Counted from the stretch's first letter, positions 1 to 7,642 are shown. The stretch: 7,766 nucleotides of DNA from Clostridia bacterium (GCA_900762945.1 CAAFIN010000333.1:1-7766); one strand, 5' to 3'. Notes: a model not told the origin generated them from the sequence alone. A program made the numbers and translations.

Positions 1-43
1 AACGCGAAAGCAAACTCGTATCAAAATTTTTTTTGAAATATTA

Positions 44-52
44 AAAGGACGG
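44..52 (+). promoter_or_regulatory. Ribosome binding site of gene 1
   Basis: The sequence AAAGGACGG lies just before the ATG at 61. The AAAGGA core leaves an 11-base spacer, slightly long but usable. It supports the ATG at 61 as the start, which also places a textbook lipoprotein signal peptide exactly at the N-terminus. A run of eight T at 27-34 lies upstream; it could be the end of a terminator belonging to a gene outside the window or just an A/T-rich leader. I could not identify a convincing -35/-10 pair in the 60 bases available. Confidence 0.7.
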
Positions 53-60
53 TAGACAAA

Positions 61-2847
61 ATGAAGAACATTCCAAAATCGATAAGAACAATGCTTGCAC
101 TTCTTCTCGTATGCGCGTTGTCGGCAAGCATCGTCGCTTGCGGACCCGAGCAGACGAACACGCAAATCTCGATCGATTTAGCCCCCAGCGCTTATTCGAT
201 AAGCGGCGGGGTGAGCGACGAGTATATTCAGTTTGCGGTTTCCGTAACCAACTCGGAAAACAAGGAATACACGCTTACTGCGGATCACGAAGAACTCGTC
301 AAGATCGAAGGGAACAGACTTTACGTTATCGACGACACGACCAAGAACGTCAGCGTAACCGTTACCGCGACTTCCAAAGCCGACGAAAACGTCAAGGCAA
401 GCAAGGTAATTACGGTAAAAGCCAACGTGGCCGAAACCGCGCCGGACGTTAAGGTCACCGTAAATACGGTCAACGCGGAAAACGGAGCGCCTAAAACCAC
501 GCTTCGCCCGAACGAAAGCATTAAACTCGTAATCGAGGTTACCAACTCCGCCGGCGACGACAACGGTTATACTGTTGAAGTCGGAAACCCGGACTTTGCA
601 AAAGACCTCGTTACATACGACGAAGCGACCGCTACGATCACTACCGACGGCACTTACACTGCGGTTGCTACCGACGGCACTACCGAGAAGAAAGCGCTCA
701 GTTCGAGACAGGACGTTACGATTACCGTTACCTCTACCGCAAATCCCGCAGCTAAAGACAGCGTTGACGTTAAAGTAAAGCCCGCGTCCTCCGACGGCGA
801 AGTGGGAAGCCTGACCACCGCAATGCTCCGCGAAATCGCTAACCCGAATATCACGGTAAGCGGCTCGTTCACCGACGTTTACGGCACGACCAAGACGACC
901 TACGACTACAAGATCAAAATGACGCAGACCACCGATGGCGAGGACGAAACCGTCACCGCAGGCGCATGGTACGGCGAATGGAACAAGCAGGGTAGTAAGA
1001 ACGTTCAATCGGTCAACTACAAACTCGGCGAGAACGGTTATCTCAACGAAGTTTATGTCAACAAGAACAACGTTGCTACCGGCAAAGTCGTAAGAGATAG
1101 CAACAGCAACCCGCTCACCTGGAGCAATCAGCATTACTGGAACCACCTCGAAGACATCGCGAACAACTATAAGAAGTTTGTGTACGACGACGAAATGGGC
1201 GCGTACAGATACAACGCCGAGTACGGTCGTTACGAACTCGATACCAACACTTGGACTAACGTTTATATTCCGAGCGAGGACGATTACCTCTTAAAGTATA
1301 TCTCCTGGTCCATGAACCCGGCGCTCGAAGAGCAGTTCTACGACTTCTACGTATACCTCAATGCGGACGAAACCGCTATCGAGAAGATCGTCGGCAATAC
1401 TTACCCGAACCCGATCTACGCGACCGACAGCGACGGTAACGCGACCGAAACGATCACCGGTTACTACTATACCACCGCTACGATGTACTTCACCGAGATC
1501 GGCTCGACCGTAGTCGAAGATCCTAAGCCGTACACGATCGATGTCACGCAGGATTACTATAAGAAACTTACTTCCGCGATCGAAAAGGCTCAGAAAATGA
1601 CGAACTATTCGTTCGCGACCGTGGAAACCTCTATGTACGCTCCCGTACTTAACCCCGACGATTACGACATCAGCGGCACGACCGGCGGAGATACCGGCAG
1701 CACCGGCAGCACGAGCGGTCAGGGCGTATACGACGGCAAAATCAAGCCTTACTACTACAGATCCACTACCGGCACGGTTGGTTACCTCGGCGTAGTTACC
1801 CCGGACGCAATACTTATCAACAAGACGATGAAGTACGACGCGTCGCTCGACGATTACCTTTACAGAACCGATCCGTACGGTTACAAGCAGAATACCGACG
1901 GCACTTACGACGTGTTCGAATACAGTTTCGATAACCGCGGACTTAAGGGCAAGAAGAAAAAGACCGGCAATATCTCGTCGCTCATTCCCGACTTCGACGT
2001 ATCGCCCGCTATATTCAAGTTGAGCGGCATGCAGGTAGTAGAAGGCTCCGAGGACGAATTCGTGTACACGTTCGCGCTTCGCGACTCCGCGATCACCGAG
2101 GACGTAGCCCGCGCGCTGTGCCTCAGCGACTTCGCTCGCTACGCGGTAGGCAGTACCGGCACTTCGTTCACGATCACCGTCGACGAGGACGCTAACATCA
2201 CCAACGTAAGATTCGCTTACGACATTCAGGGCATTTACGGCGGCGCATACGAAACCGTGTTCGCGAACGTCGGTACTTCCGCGCTTCCCGAAGGCACTTT
2301 CGACACGTACGAAGCCCGCGTGATCCCGCAGAAGTGGAGCGATTACGCCAGCGTGCAGACCTACGTTGCGGACGGCACTTACGACGACGGCACTACCAAG
2401 TTCAAAGACGTGTATCTCAACGGCGCTGCGGTTCTCGAAGGACTGTTCGGCGAAAACGCCGCTAACGTACCCGCGCCCACCGTGTTCAGCAAGATTTTCG
2501 ACGATAACCTCTACGGACCGTGGGGCGACGTGAACAGAGTAGGCACGGACGCCGACGGCAACGAGAAGATTCAGAAAATTCTGAAGCTTTCCGCGGCAAG
2601 CGACAACGTCGACGAGAACGGCAAGATCACCGACCTCGAAGAGAAGATCGACGCGCTCACTCTCGCGTTTACGCAACTCGGCTTCGAGCGCGATTACGGC
2701 AACGATTACGGCGTGGCTCACAGCAATAACTATTACGTAGCGTACGCCAGCGAAAGCCTCGGACTCCAGATCAGAATCGAAAACAACAACACCGGTAACT
2801 TCTGGATCACGATTTACAACTTCGGCGACTACAAGGTAAAAAAGTAA
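61..2847 (+). CDS. Large surface lipoprotein with two Ig-like domains and tandem LolA/LppX-like segments
   Basis: This gene encodes a 928-residue protein predicted to be secreted by Sec, lipidated at Cys27 and held on the outer face of the cytoplasmic membrane. A basic N-region (K2, K6, R9), a hydrophobic core (about residues 11-25) and the lipobox I-V-A-C show this directly. Residues 33-122 and 126-241 look like two beta-rich Ig-like domains of the Big_2 type, each ending in alternating T/V strands. Residues 248-482 and 497-748 look like two related segments: each opens with a helix followed by an N-x-(S/T) beta strand and closes with a 'beta strand, DE/DA turn, IxxI/V, long strand, G(S/T)S/T' pattern. 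This is reminiscent of LolA/LppX-type half-barrels. They are separated by a Gly/Ser/Thr linker at 538-555. Residues 751-928 form a small C-terminal domain with a helix at 858-874 and two final strands. No enzymatic motif was seen. The function is unknown; ligand or lipid binding at the surface is inference. It is probably co-transcribed with gene 2, 28 bases downstream. Confidence 0.93.
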   Translation: MKNIPKSIRTMLALLLVCALSASIVACGPEQTNTQISIDLAPSAYSISGGVSDEYIQFAVSVTNSENKEYTLTADHEELVKIEGNRLYVIDDTTKNVSVTVTATSKADENVKASKVITVKANVAETAPDVKVTVNTVNAENGAPKTTLRPNESIKLVIEVTNSAGDDNGYTVEVGNPDFAKDLVTYDEATATITTDGTYTAVATDGTTEKKALSSRQDVTITVTSTANPAAKDSVDVKVKPASSDGEVGSLTTAMLREIANPNITVSGSFTDVYGTTKTTYDYKIKMTQTTDGEDETVTAGAWYGEWNKQGSKNVQSVNYKLGENGYLNEVYVNKNNVATGKVVRDSNSNPLTWSNQHYWNHLEDIANNYKKFVYDDEMGAYRYNAEYGRYELDTNTWTNVYIPSEDDYLLKYISWSMNPALEEQFYDFYVYLNADETAIEKIVGNTYPNPIYATDSDGNATETITGYYYTTATMYFTEIGSTVVEDPKPYTIDVTQDYYKKLTSAIEKAQKMTNYSFATVETSMYAPVLNPDDYDISGTTGGDTGSTGSTSGQGVYDGKIKPYYYRSTTGTVGYLGVVTPDAILINKTMKYDASLDDYLYRTDPYGYKQNTDGTYDVFEYSFDNRGLKGKKKKTGNISSLIPDFDVSPAIFKLSGMQVVEGSEDEFVYTFALRDSAITEDVARALCLSDFARYAVGSTGTSFTITVDEDANITNVRFAYDIQGIYGGAYETVFANVGTSALPEGTFDTYEARVIPQKWSDYASVQTYVADGTYDDGTTKFKDVYLNGAAVLEGLFGENAANVPAPTVFSKIFDDNLYGPWGDVNRVGTDADGNEKIQKILKLSAASDNVDENGKITDLEEKIDALTLAFTQLGFERDYGNDYGVAHSNNYYVAYASESLGLQIRIENNNTGNFWITIYNFGDYKVKK
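802..2304 (+). repeat. Internal duplication: two LolA/LppX-like segments in gene 1
   Basis: The first copy is about residues 248-482 (bases 802-1506) and the second about 497-748 (1549-2304). The match is in pattern more than identity. Both begin with a short amphipathic helix followed by an aromatic/hydroxyl-rich strand. Both end with a hairpin reading 'strand, acidic turn, Ala-x-Ile, strand' (about 427-446 and 702-720), then a second strand pair and a G-(S/T)-(S/T) segment before a proline-rich exit (480-490 and 738-743). LolA, LppX and LprG proteins end in similar hairpins and bind lipids in a half-barrel. The assignment was made by eye and needs a structure prediction. Confidence 0.4.
1672..1725 (+). 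repeat. Gly/Ser/Thr linker containing a 9-bp tandem repeat
   Basis: Residues 538-555 of gene 1 are almost entirely Gly, Ser and Thr with one Asp and one Gln, a typical flexible interdomain linker. At the DNA level ACCGGCAGC occurs twice in tandem (1693-1701 and 1702-1710). The linker interrupts the start of the second LolA-like segment rather than sitting between the two segments. It may therefore mark an extended surface loop, or the domain boundary may lie slightly further along than I placed it. Confidence 0.7.
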
Positions 2848-2864
2848 TTTACGAACGAAAAACA

Positions 2865-2871
2865 GAGAGGA
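2865..2871 (+). promoter_or_regulatory. Ribosome binding site of gene 2
   Basis: GAGAGGA, followed by AGTC, sits immediately before the ATG at 2876, in the 28-base gap between the two genes. It is a good Shine-Dalgarno match with short spacing (4 bases after the final A). The small gap, the absence of a terminator and the presence of a dedicated site support translation of gene 2 from a shared transcript. Confidence 0.75.
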
Positions 2872-2875
2872 AGTC

Positions 2876-5800
2876 ATGAAAAAACGGATAACTACAATAT
2901 TCATACTTGTTATCGCTTTGATATCGGTTTTTTCTCTTGCTTCTTGCGGTCCTACGGAGGATCCGGGAAAAGATCCCGGGTCCTCCGAGGACTATAAAGT
3001 TGTCGACGTTTATCTTAACGGCGTCAGCGAAGCAGAGGGAATTTCCGTACCGCGCGATAAAGTAGACGAAATCGATTATAAACAGTACTTCGCGATAAAC
3101 GCCGACGGCAACTTGCTCGAAGTCAAGGACGAATACATAGACAAGAGCCAAGTCAAGCCCGTGATCGGCACTTACAAAGTCACCTGCACGTTCAAAGACA
3201 AGAGTGCGGAACTTACCGTGCGCGTAAACCGTTCGACGTTCGAAGAAAAAGTCGTGATTACGTCTTACCTTAAAAACGATACAGACACTTGTACGGACGA
3301 GACGTGGGAGGAGGTTCTCAAGCCCAGACTTAAGAACCGCTTCACGATCAAGGACTACAGAACCAATAAGGACGGCGATATAATCAAAGTCACCGACGAC
3401 ATGATCGACTACTCGGAAGTCAATCCGTCCGTCGCGGGTACTTACAAGGTTTACTGCACTTACAGCGACTACAGCGAGGACAGCGCGATCAAGGGCGAAA
3501 CGACGAAGTTCATTTATATCGTCATCACCAACGTTCAGTACTCTATCACCGTAAAACAGCCCGAGATCACGATCAACGTTTCGAGAGTAGAGAAGATTAA
3601 CTTCGCCGATTACTTTACCGTAACTCGCGAGGGCAAGGAATACGCGATCGCCGCAGACATGCTCGAGAGCAACGTTCAGGCTACGCCCGGCGATTATACC
3701 GTCGTTTGCAGAAAGAACGCGTTCTTCGCTACGCTTACCGTTCACGTTACCGACGCTCACGACGTGGAGATCGGCAAGGCATACGACGAACTCCGTCTTA
3801 CGAAAGACGAAGTCGCGACCCACGACTTCACCAAGGATTTCTGGGTGTACGTCGACGAGGAAGCGGTCGAAGTCCAAGCCGAATGGATCGATACGAGTAA
3901 ACTCGGCGGCTCGCTTGAAGAGAACGCTCTCTACAATGTTACGCTTACTTACGACAACGCCGGCACGGACGTTACCAAAATTCTGACCGTCAGAATCATT
4001 CCCGCGGGCGAAGTAATCGTCAACGCGCGCAACGAGGAAACTTATCCTAACAGCGACTATATCGATCTTACTTCGCTGTTCACGATTACCGACGGCGGCG
4101 CGAGCGTTCCCGTCACTAGCGATATGGTCAGCGGCTCCGTCAACTATACGAACGAGGGTACGAACACGATTACGCTTACCTATAAGGGCAAGCAGTACAC
4201 CGCGACCGTGACCGTGCGCGTCGGCGCTATCGTCAAACTCGCGAAAGGCGAGTCCGTCACCATAAGACGCGGCACGGATAAGAACGCTTACGACTTCGCT
4301 TCCGACTTTATCGTTATAATCAACGGCAAGCGTTATCGCGAGATCAAGCAGTATATAGACGTTACCTCGGTCGACTTTACGACCGCAGGCAATTACGAAG
4401 TAACGGTCAAAGTGCCGTATAACTCAAAGGGTATTCCCGCGGTCGGCGACGTGCCGTTCGATTACGTCGAAAAGACCGTGACCTATACCGTAGTCGACAA
4501 GGAATACTCGGGCTCGGTTATCGACAGTGAAGTCACGATCAAGAAGGGTGAGAGTTACAATCTGTTCAAAAATCTTTCCGTGTATATCAACGGTTACGAG
4601 CAGAACTTCGACGAGGATCCCTCGCACGTCGGCGCGCTTACCTGTTATGCGGAAATTGTGAAAGGCAAGGACATTGATTTTAACGTTCCCGGCGTATACG
4701 AAGTCGAAATCAACGTGTACCTCGACGGCGCTAACTCTACTTATCATACGCTTTCCTATACGCTTATCATTAATTCCGACGTGGTGATTACCTGTACTGC
4801 AGGCTCCGCAGTCGTCGGCAAGAGCGTGTATCTGCCGAATCTGTTCAAGATTACCGACGGTGGCGAAGAAGTCGCCGTTACCGTAGACATGATCGTCGGC
4901 GAAGTCGATTTCTTCACGCCGGGCGTGTATACCGTCACCGTGACTTACAACGGCTTTAAGGGTCACGCTACCGTCACCGTATTCGACGACAAGTTTATCG
5001 GCACTTATAAGACCAAACTGAAAACCATAGCGGTTGCGAGCGACGAGGACGATGAGGGATACGTCACTCCCGGCGTTGATTCCGAAACTATCGGCGATCT
5101 CACTATCGACGAGAACATGAACATAACCGTTCACGGTTTGCCCGCTACCGACATAGTGGGTATCGACGCGAACACGTTCACGTTCTATCTCAGAAACAAC
5201 AAGCACACGCTGTATTTCAACGACGGCATTGCGGTTATCGTTCCCGAGAACGAAGTGAGAATGCGGTATTCGGACGATAAACGTTCGCTTATCTACTTCA
5301 ACACCAACGTCTGGACTATCCCCACGAACTCGTACTTCGCGCTCAACTCGAGAACTTCGCATATCGTCGAAAGCGATTACGCAGGCTATTCGATCGACTG
5401 CACCGCGGTTATAAGAAAAGGCGAAAAGACCAGACAGTGGTACGCGCTTAAAACTCAGATGACCAAGGGTACGGGCGTTTATACCTCCGATTACTTCTAC
5501 GACGTAACCTGGGGCTGGATCGACTTCAACGACGGCGGAAGCCTCGCGCACGGCATAAACGATATCGGTACCGTGCAGAAAGCGACGTTCGACGGACAGC
5601 GCTTGTCGTTCTCTGTCACTGCGCTTACCGCGGGCAAGATCGACACGGATTACACGGATACTTCGTACTACGGCACGACGTTTACCGGCAGTATCGACGG
5701 CTTGAATTACACGCTTGCGTTCACTTCCGGCGGTTGGCCGTCGCTCAAGAAAGGCACCGAAACCGTGTTCGCGTTCAATTCGAGCAATATGACCGGAATC

Positions 5801-7642
5801 AAATTCGGCGGCTACGATTTCTCCGACGGCACTTACACCGTTTACGGCAGTATCGTTCAGGACACCGCGGGCGGCAGATACGATTATTACAGCAACTTCT
5901 CGAAGATCAACGATCATAACGTCGCGTTCATTCCGTTCTCGTACAAGTTCAAACTCGATATTACGAACAAAAAATTCACTTACGTCAAAAAAGACGACGT
6001 GTTCGGACTTTACAAGACCGACGGAAGTTACGTTTTCTTCGACGGTTACGGCAACGGCTTGATCTCGTTCGACACTAATAGTTACGTCGTCACCGCGTTC
6101 GAATACGAAGTCGTCAACAGCGACGTCGCGATTACCTACGTCGGCACGGACGGCTCGTTCAAGTACGGCAACGGCGCGGAATTCTATATCGACGTGTGGA
6201 AGAATATCGTCACCGTGAAACGCTCCGACGGCGGTATCGACGTGGGCGTATCGCTCGAGAACGTCAATATCGAAAGCGGCGCGATCGTCAGGGTGGGCGA
6301 CCTCAGGATCGTCGTTCCCGTCAAAGCCGACGGTACTTTGGACCAGACTACCGCGAAAGCCGACCTCCTGTCGCGCTTCACGATTATTACCAAGGACGGC
6401 GAACTTACCGGCAGCGGCAAGACGTCCGCTATCAAAACGAGTTACGTTTCGTTCAAGTCCGAAGGTTTCTATCAGGTTTCGGTCACATTGACCGTGAACG
6501 GCAAGAAAGTTACCAACCTTTACTCCGTGCAGGTAATTATCGCGGATAAAGAAACCGAAGCAAGCCCGTTCTACGGCAAATTCACAGGCGCGATCCCCGA
6601 GAATACCACCACGTTCGCTATGGACGGCGGCAAAATGGTTACGCTTAACTACGCGGGTACGACTTATACCGGTCTTGCGGACCTCGGAACGGAAACGCTG
6701 ATTGCTTACGTTTACTCCGAAACCGGTCGCAAACTTCTCGTAAAGGGCAGCGTGGTTTCCGACAACGTAATCAGAATTACCGCTACCGGTGCGGATATCG
6801 TCAATGCGTACCTTACCACCGGCACAGCGACTTACGCGGGTGTCGACGGCTTTATCGTCCGCTCGGTCAAAACGGCGAAAGGCACCGACTTCTTCCTCGG
6901 CACGCTTACCGAAGCCCTCGGCGACGTAGTGACCGTAACCAACTATGCGGGATCCGGTACCGCAACGTTTGAAGCCGGCTCCGTTCTCAAAGTCACCGAC
7001 AAGAACGGCGTTGATACGGTAGTAAGAGTAGACAAACTCGGCGATTACAAAGCAGGTCTTACGCTCGCCGACGGTCCGCTCGGCTCGTATACTTCCGGCG
7101 AACACGTATTTACGCCCGACGGCTTCGGCAAGGCGACTTACGACGGCGTTTCCGGCACTTACGTCGTGATCGACGATAACAGCGTGCTGTTCAAGTATAC
7201 TTCCGGCGCGAACGCGGGCTTGATTACTCGCATTGTAGTGACCGCAAACGGCGGATTCACCGACGAAGGCTCGCCGCTCGCGGTTACCGATATCGTCGGC
7301 AACTACACGGCTAAGATTACGATCTACGATTCCGAAGCCGAAGAAATATATACCGATACGATTACGTTCGGGTTCAACGCCGACGGCACGGTCAAGATTA
7401 CCTACGTTTGCGATAAAACCAACGCGTATGCGGTGACTCCCGCTTATGCCGGCGCAACCGCCGCCGCGGACAAAGTAACGCTCAGAGGCGACGAACTCAC
7501 CGTAGCGGCGACAAAGAACGGCACGGAATACACCTTCAAGTTCACCGTGACCGATCCGCTGACACGCACCGAACTCAAACTTACCGAATGTCCCGATCTC
7601 GACGACTCGGAACTCAGCGCGGGCAAAACGTTCGTAAAGTAA
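2876..7642 (+). CDS. Giant Ig-like-repeat surface lipoprotein
   Basis: This gene encodes 1588 residues beginning with a lipoprotein signal peptide: basic K2-K3-R4, a hydrophobic stretch at about 7-20 and the lipobox L-A-S-C with Cys24. A charged, Pro/Gly-rich spacer (25-40) follows. Residues 41-703 contain eight Ig-like modules (about 41-118, 122-219, 221-292, 295-377, 379-450, 452-541, 544-633, 634-703). Their shared ending, '(P/A/E)G-x-Y-x-V-x-(C/V/L)-x-Y ... T-V-x-V', is close to the Big_3 family of surface proteins. Residues 706-1136 are an aromatic-rich, beta-dominated region with no family I recognise. Residues 1137-1223 are a ninth Ig-like module. Residues 1231-1559 hold further beta repeats built on G-x-Y and D-G turns. 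There is no LPXTG motif or C-terminal membrane segment, so anchoring is by the N-terminal lipid. A stalk-plus-binding-region adhesin or glycan-binding role is inference. The frame is intact throughout. Confidence 0.94.
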   Translation: MKKRITTIFILVIALISVFSLASCGPTEDPGKDPGSSEDYKVVDVYLNGVSEAEGISVPRDKVDEIDYKQYFAINADGNLLEVKDEYIDKSQVKPVIGTYKVTCTFKDKSAELTVRVNRSTFEEKVVITSYLKNDTDTCTDETWEEVLKPRLKNRFTIKDYRTNKDGDIIKVTDDMIDYSEVNPSVAGTYKVYCTYSDYSEDSAIKGETTKFIYIVITNVQYSITVKQPEITINVSRVEKINFADYFTVTREGKEYAIAADMLESNVQATPGDYTVVCRKNAFFATLTVHVTDAHDVEIGKAYDELRLTKDEVATHDFTKDFWVYVDEEAVEVQAEWIDTSKLGGSLEENALYNVTLTYDNAGTDVTKILTVRIIPAGEVIVNARNEETYPNSDYIDLTSLFTITDGGASVPVTSDMVSGSVNYTNEGTNTITLTYKGKQYTATVTVRVGAIVKLAKGESVTIRRGTDKNAYDFASDFIVIINGKRYREIKQYIDVTSVDFTTAGNYEVTVKVPYNSKGIPAVGDVPFDYVEKTVTYTVVDKEYSGSVIDSEVTIKKGESYNLFKNLSVYINGYEQNFDEDPSHVGALTCYAEIVKGKDIDFNVPGVYEVEINVYLDGANSTYHTLSYTLIINSDVVITCTAGSAVVGKSVYLPNLFKITDGGEEVAVTVDMIVGEVDFFTPGVYTVTVTYNGFKGHATVTVFDDKFIGTYKTKLKTIAVASDEDDEGYVTPGVDSETIGDLTIDENMNITVHGLPATDIVGIDANTFTFYLRNNKHTLYFNDGIAVIVPENEVRMRYSDDKRSLIYFNTNVWTIPTNSYFALNSRTSHIVESDYAGYSIDCTAVIRKGEKTRQWYALKTQMTKGTGVYTSDYFYDVTWGWIDFNDGGSLAHGINDIGTVQKATFDGQRLSFSVTALTAGKIDTDYTDTSYYGTTFTGSIDGLNYTLAFTSGGWPSLKKGTETVFAFNSSNMTGIKFGGYDFSDGTYTVYGSIVQDTAGGRYDYYSNFSKINDHNVAFIPFSYKFKLDITNKKFTYVKKDDVFGLYKTDGSYVFFDGYGNGLISFDTNSYVVTAFEYEVVNSDVAITYVGTDGSFKYGNGAEFYIDVWKNIVTVKRSDGGIDVGVSLENVNIESGAIVRVGDLRIVVPVKADGTLDQTTAKADLLSRFTIITKDGELTGSGKTSAIKTSYVSFKSEGFYQVSVTLTVNGKKVTNLYSVQVIIADKETEASPFYGKFTGAIPENTTTFAMDGGKMVTLNYAGTTYTGLADLGTETLIAYVYSETGRKLLVKGSVVSDNVIRITATGADIVNAYLTTGTATYAGVDGFIVRSVKTAKGTDFFLGTLTEALGDVVTVTNYAGSGTATFEAGSVLKVTDKNGVDTVVRVDKLGDYKAGLTLADGPLGSYTSGEHVFTPDGFGKATYDGVSGTYVVIDDNSVLFKYTSGANAGLITRIVVTANGGFTDEGSPLAVTDIVGNYTAKITIYDSEAEEIYTDTITFGFNADGTVKITYVCDKTNAYAVTPAYAGATAAADKVTLRGDELTVAATKNGTEYTFKFTVTDPLTRTELKLTECPDLDDSELSAGKTFVK
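2955..2987 (+). other. Strong 13-bp hairpin inside the start of gene 2
   Basis: Bases 2955-2967 pair with 2975-2987 across all 13 positions (12 Watson-Crick and one G-U, at 2962/2980), leaving a 7-base loop AAAAGAT. The stem is GC-rich. It lies 80-112 bases into the reading frame and encodes residues 27-38, just after the lipidated Cys24. There is no T tract after it, so it is not an ordinary terminator. It may act on mRNA stability or slow ribosomes as the signal peptide emerges, or be a by-product of encoding the DPGKDPG spacer. Confidence 0.8.
2996..4984 (+). repeat. Array of eight Ig-like modules in gene 2
   Basis: The array covers residues 41-703, with modules of about 70-98 residues. 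Each has an opening strand, an 'x-Y/L-F-x-I/V' strand, a D/T-x-x-M/I-(D/x) turn, and the closing hairpin G-x-Y-x-V followed by an alternating T/V strand. Modules 5 (379-450) and 8 (634-703) are the closest pair: residues 401-447 and 656-702 align without gaps at 25 identities in 47. Modules 1-3 each place a single Cys four residues after the conserved Tyr (C104, C194, C278), which later modules replace with V or L. Module borders are by eye and may shift by a few residues. Confidence 0.8.
5999..7552 (+). repeat. Degenerate G-x-Y ... D-G beta repeats in the C-terminal part of gene 2
   Basis: Segments near residues 1042-1114, 1231-1304, 1401-1456 and 1472-1559 each open with (F/L/V)-(Y)-G-x-(Y/F) and contain a D-G turn. 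The clearest pair is 1044-1061 and 1403-1420, where the Y-to-DG distance is exactly ten residues in both and a G-x-G or G-F-G element follows. The segment at 707-754 (I-G-T-Y ... I-D-E-N) may be a further copy. The ninth Ig-like module falls within the span. I cannot name the family; lipocalin-like or propeller-like sheets are possible. Confidence 0.5.
6284..6544 (+). repeat. Ninth, isolated Ig-like module of gene 2
   Basis: Residues 1137-1223 repeat the pattern of the N-terminal array: an 'L-L-S-R-F-T-I' strand at 1164-1170, then 'E-G-F-Y-Q-V-S-V-T-L' at 1196-1205 and a closing strand ending V-Q-V-I-I. It is separated from module 8 by more than 430 residues of different beta structure, so it probably acts as a spacer between two distal functional regions. 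Confidence 0.65.

Noticed and set aside
21..44. Promoter for gene 1 around the T8 run and TATTAA
   Set aside because: TATTAA at 39-44 would put the transcript start inside or beyond the ribosome binding site, and no -35 is suitably spaced. The promoter is probably upstream of the window.
2520..2729. A short Arg-rich plus-strand frame inside gene 1
   Set aside because: It is an out-of-frame reading of GC-rich codons (many CGA, AGA and CGG) with no ribosome binding site and no independent evidence.
1291..2904. A 537-codon open frame on the minus strand opposite gene 1
   Set aside because: It is in register with gene 1 and explained by the same codon bias; it ends exactly at the sense TTA codon at 1291 and shows no domain.
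2849..3877. A 342-codon minus-strand frame crossing the start of gene 2
   Set aside because: It overlaps the lipobox, ribosome binding site and first modules of a well-supported gene; its composition is that of a reverse-complement shadow.
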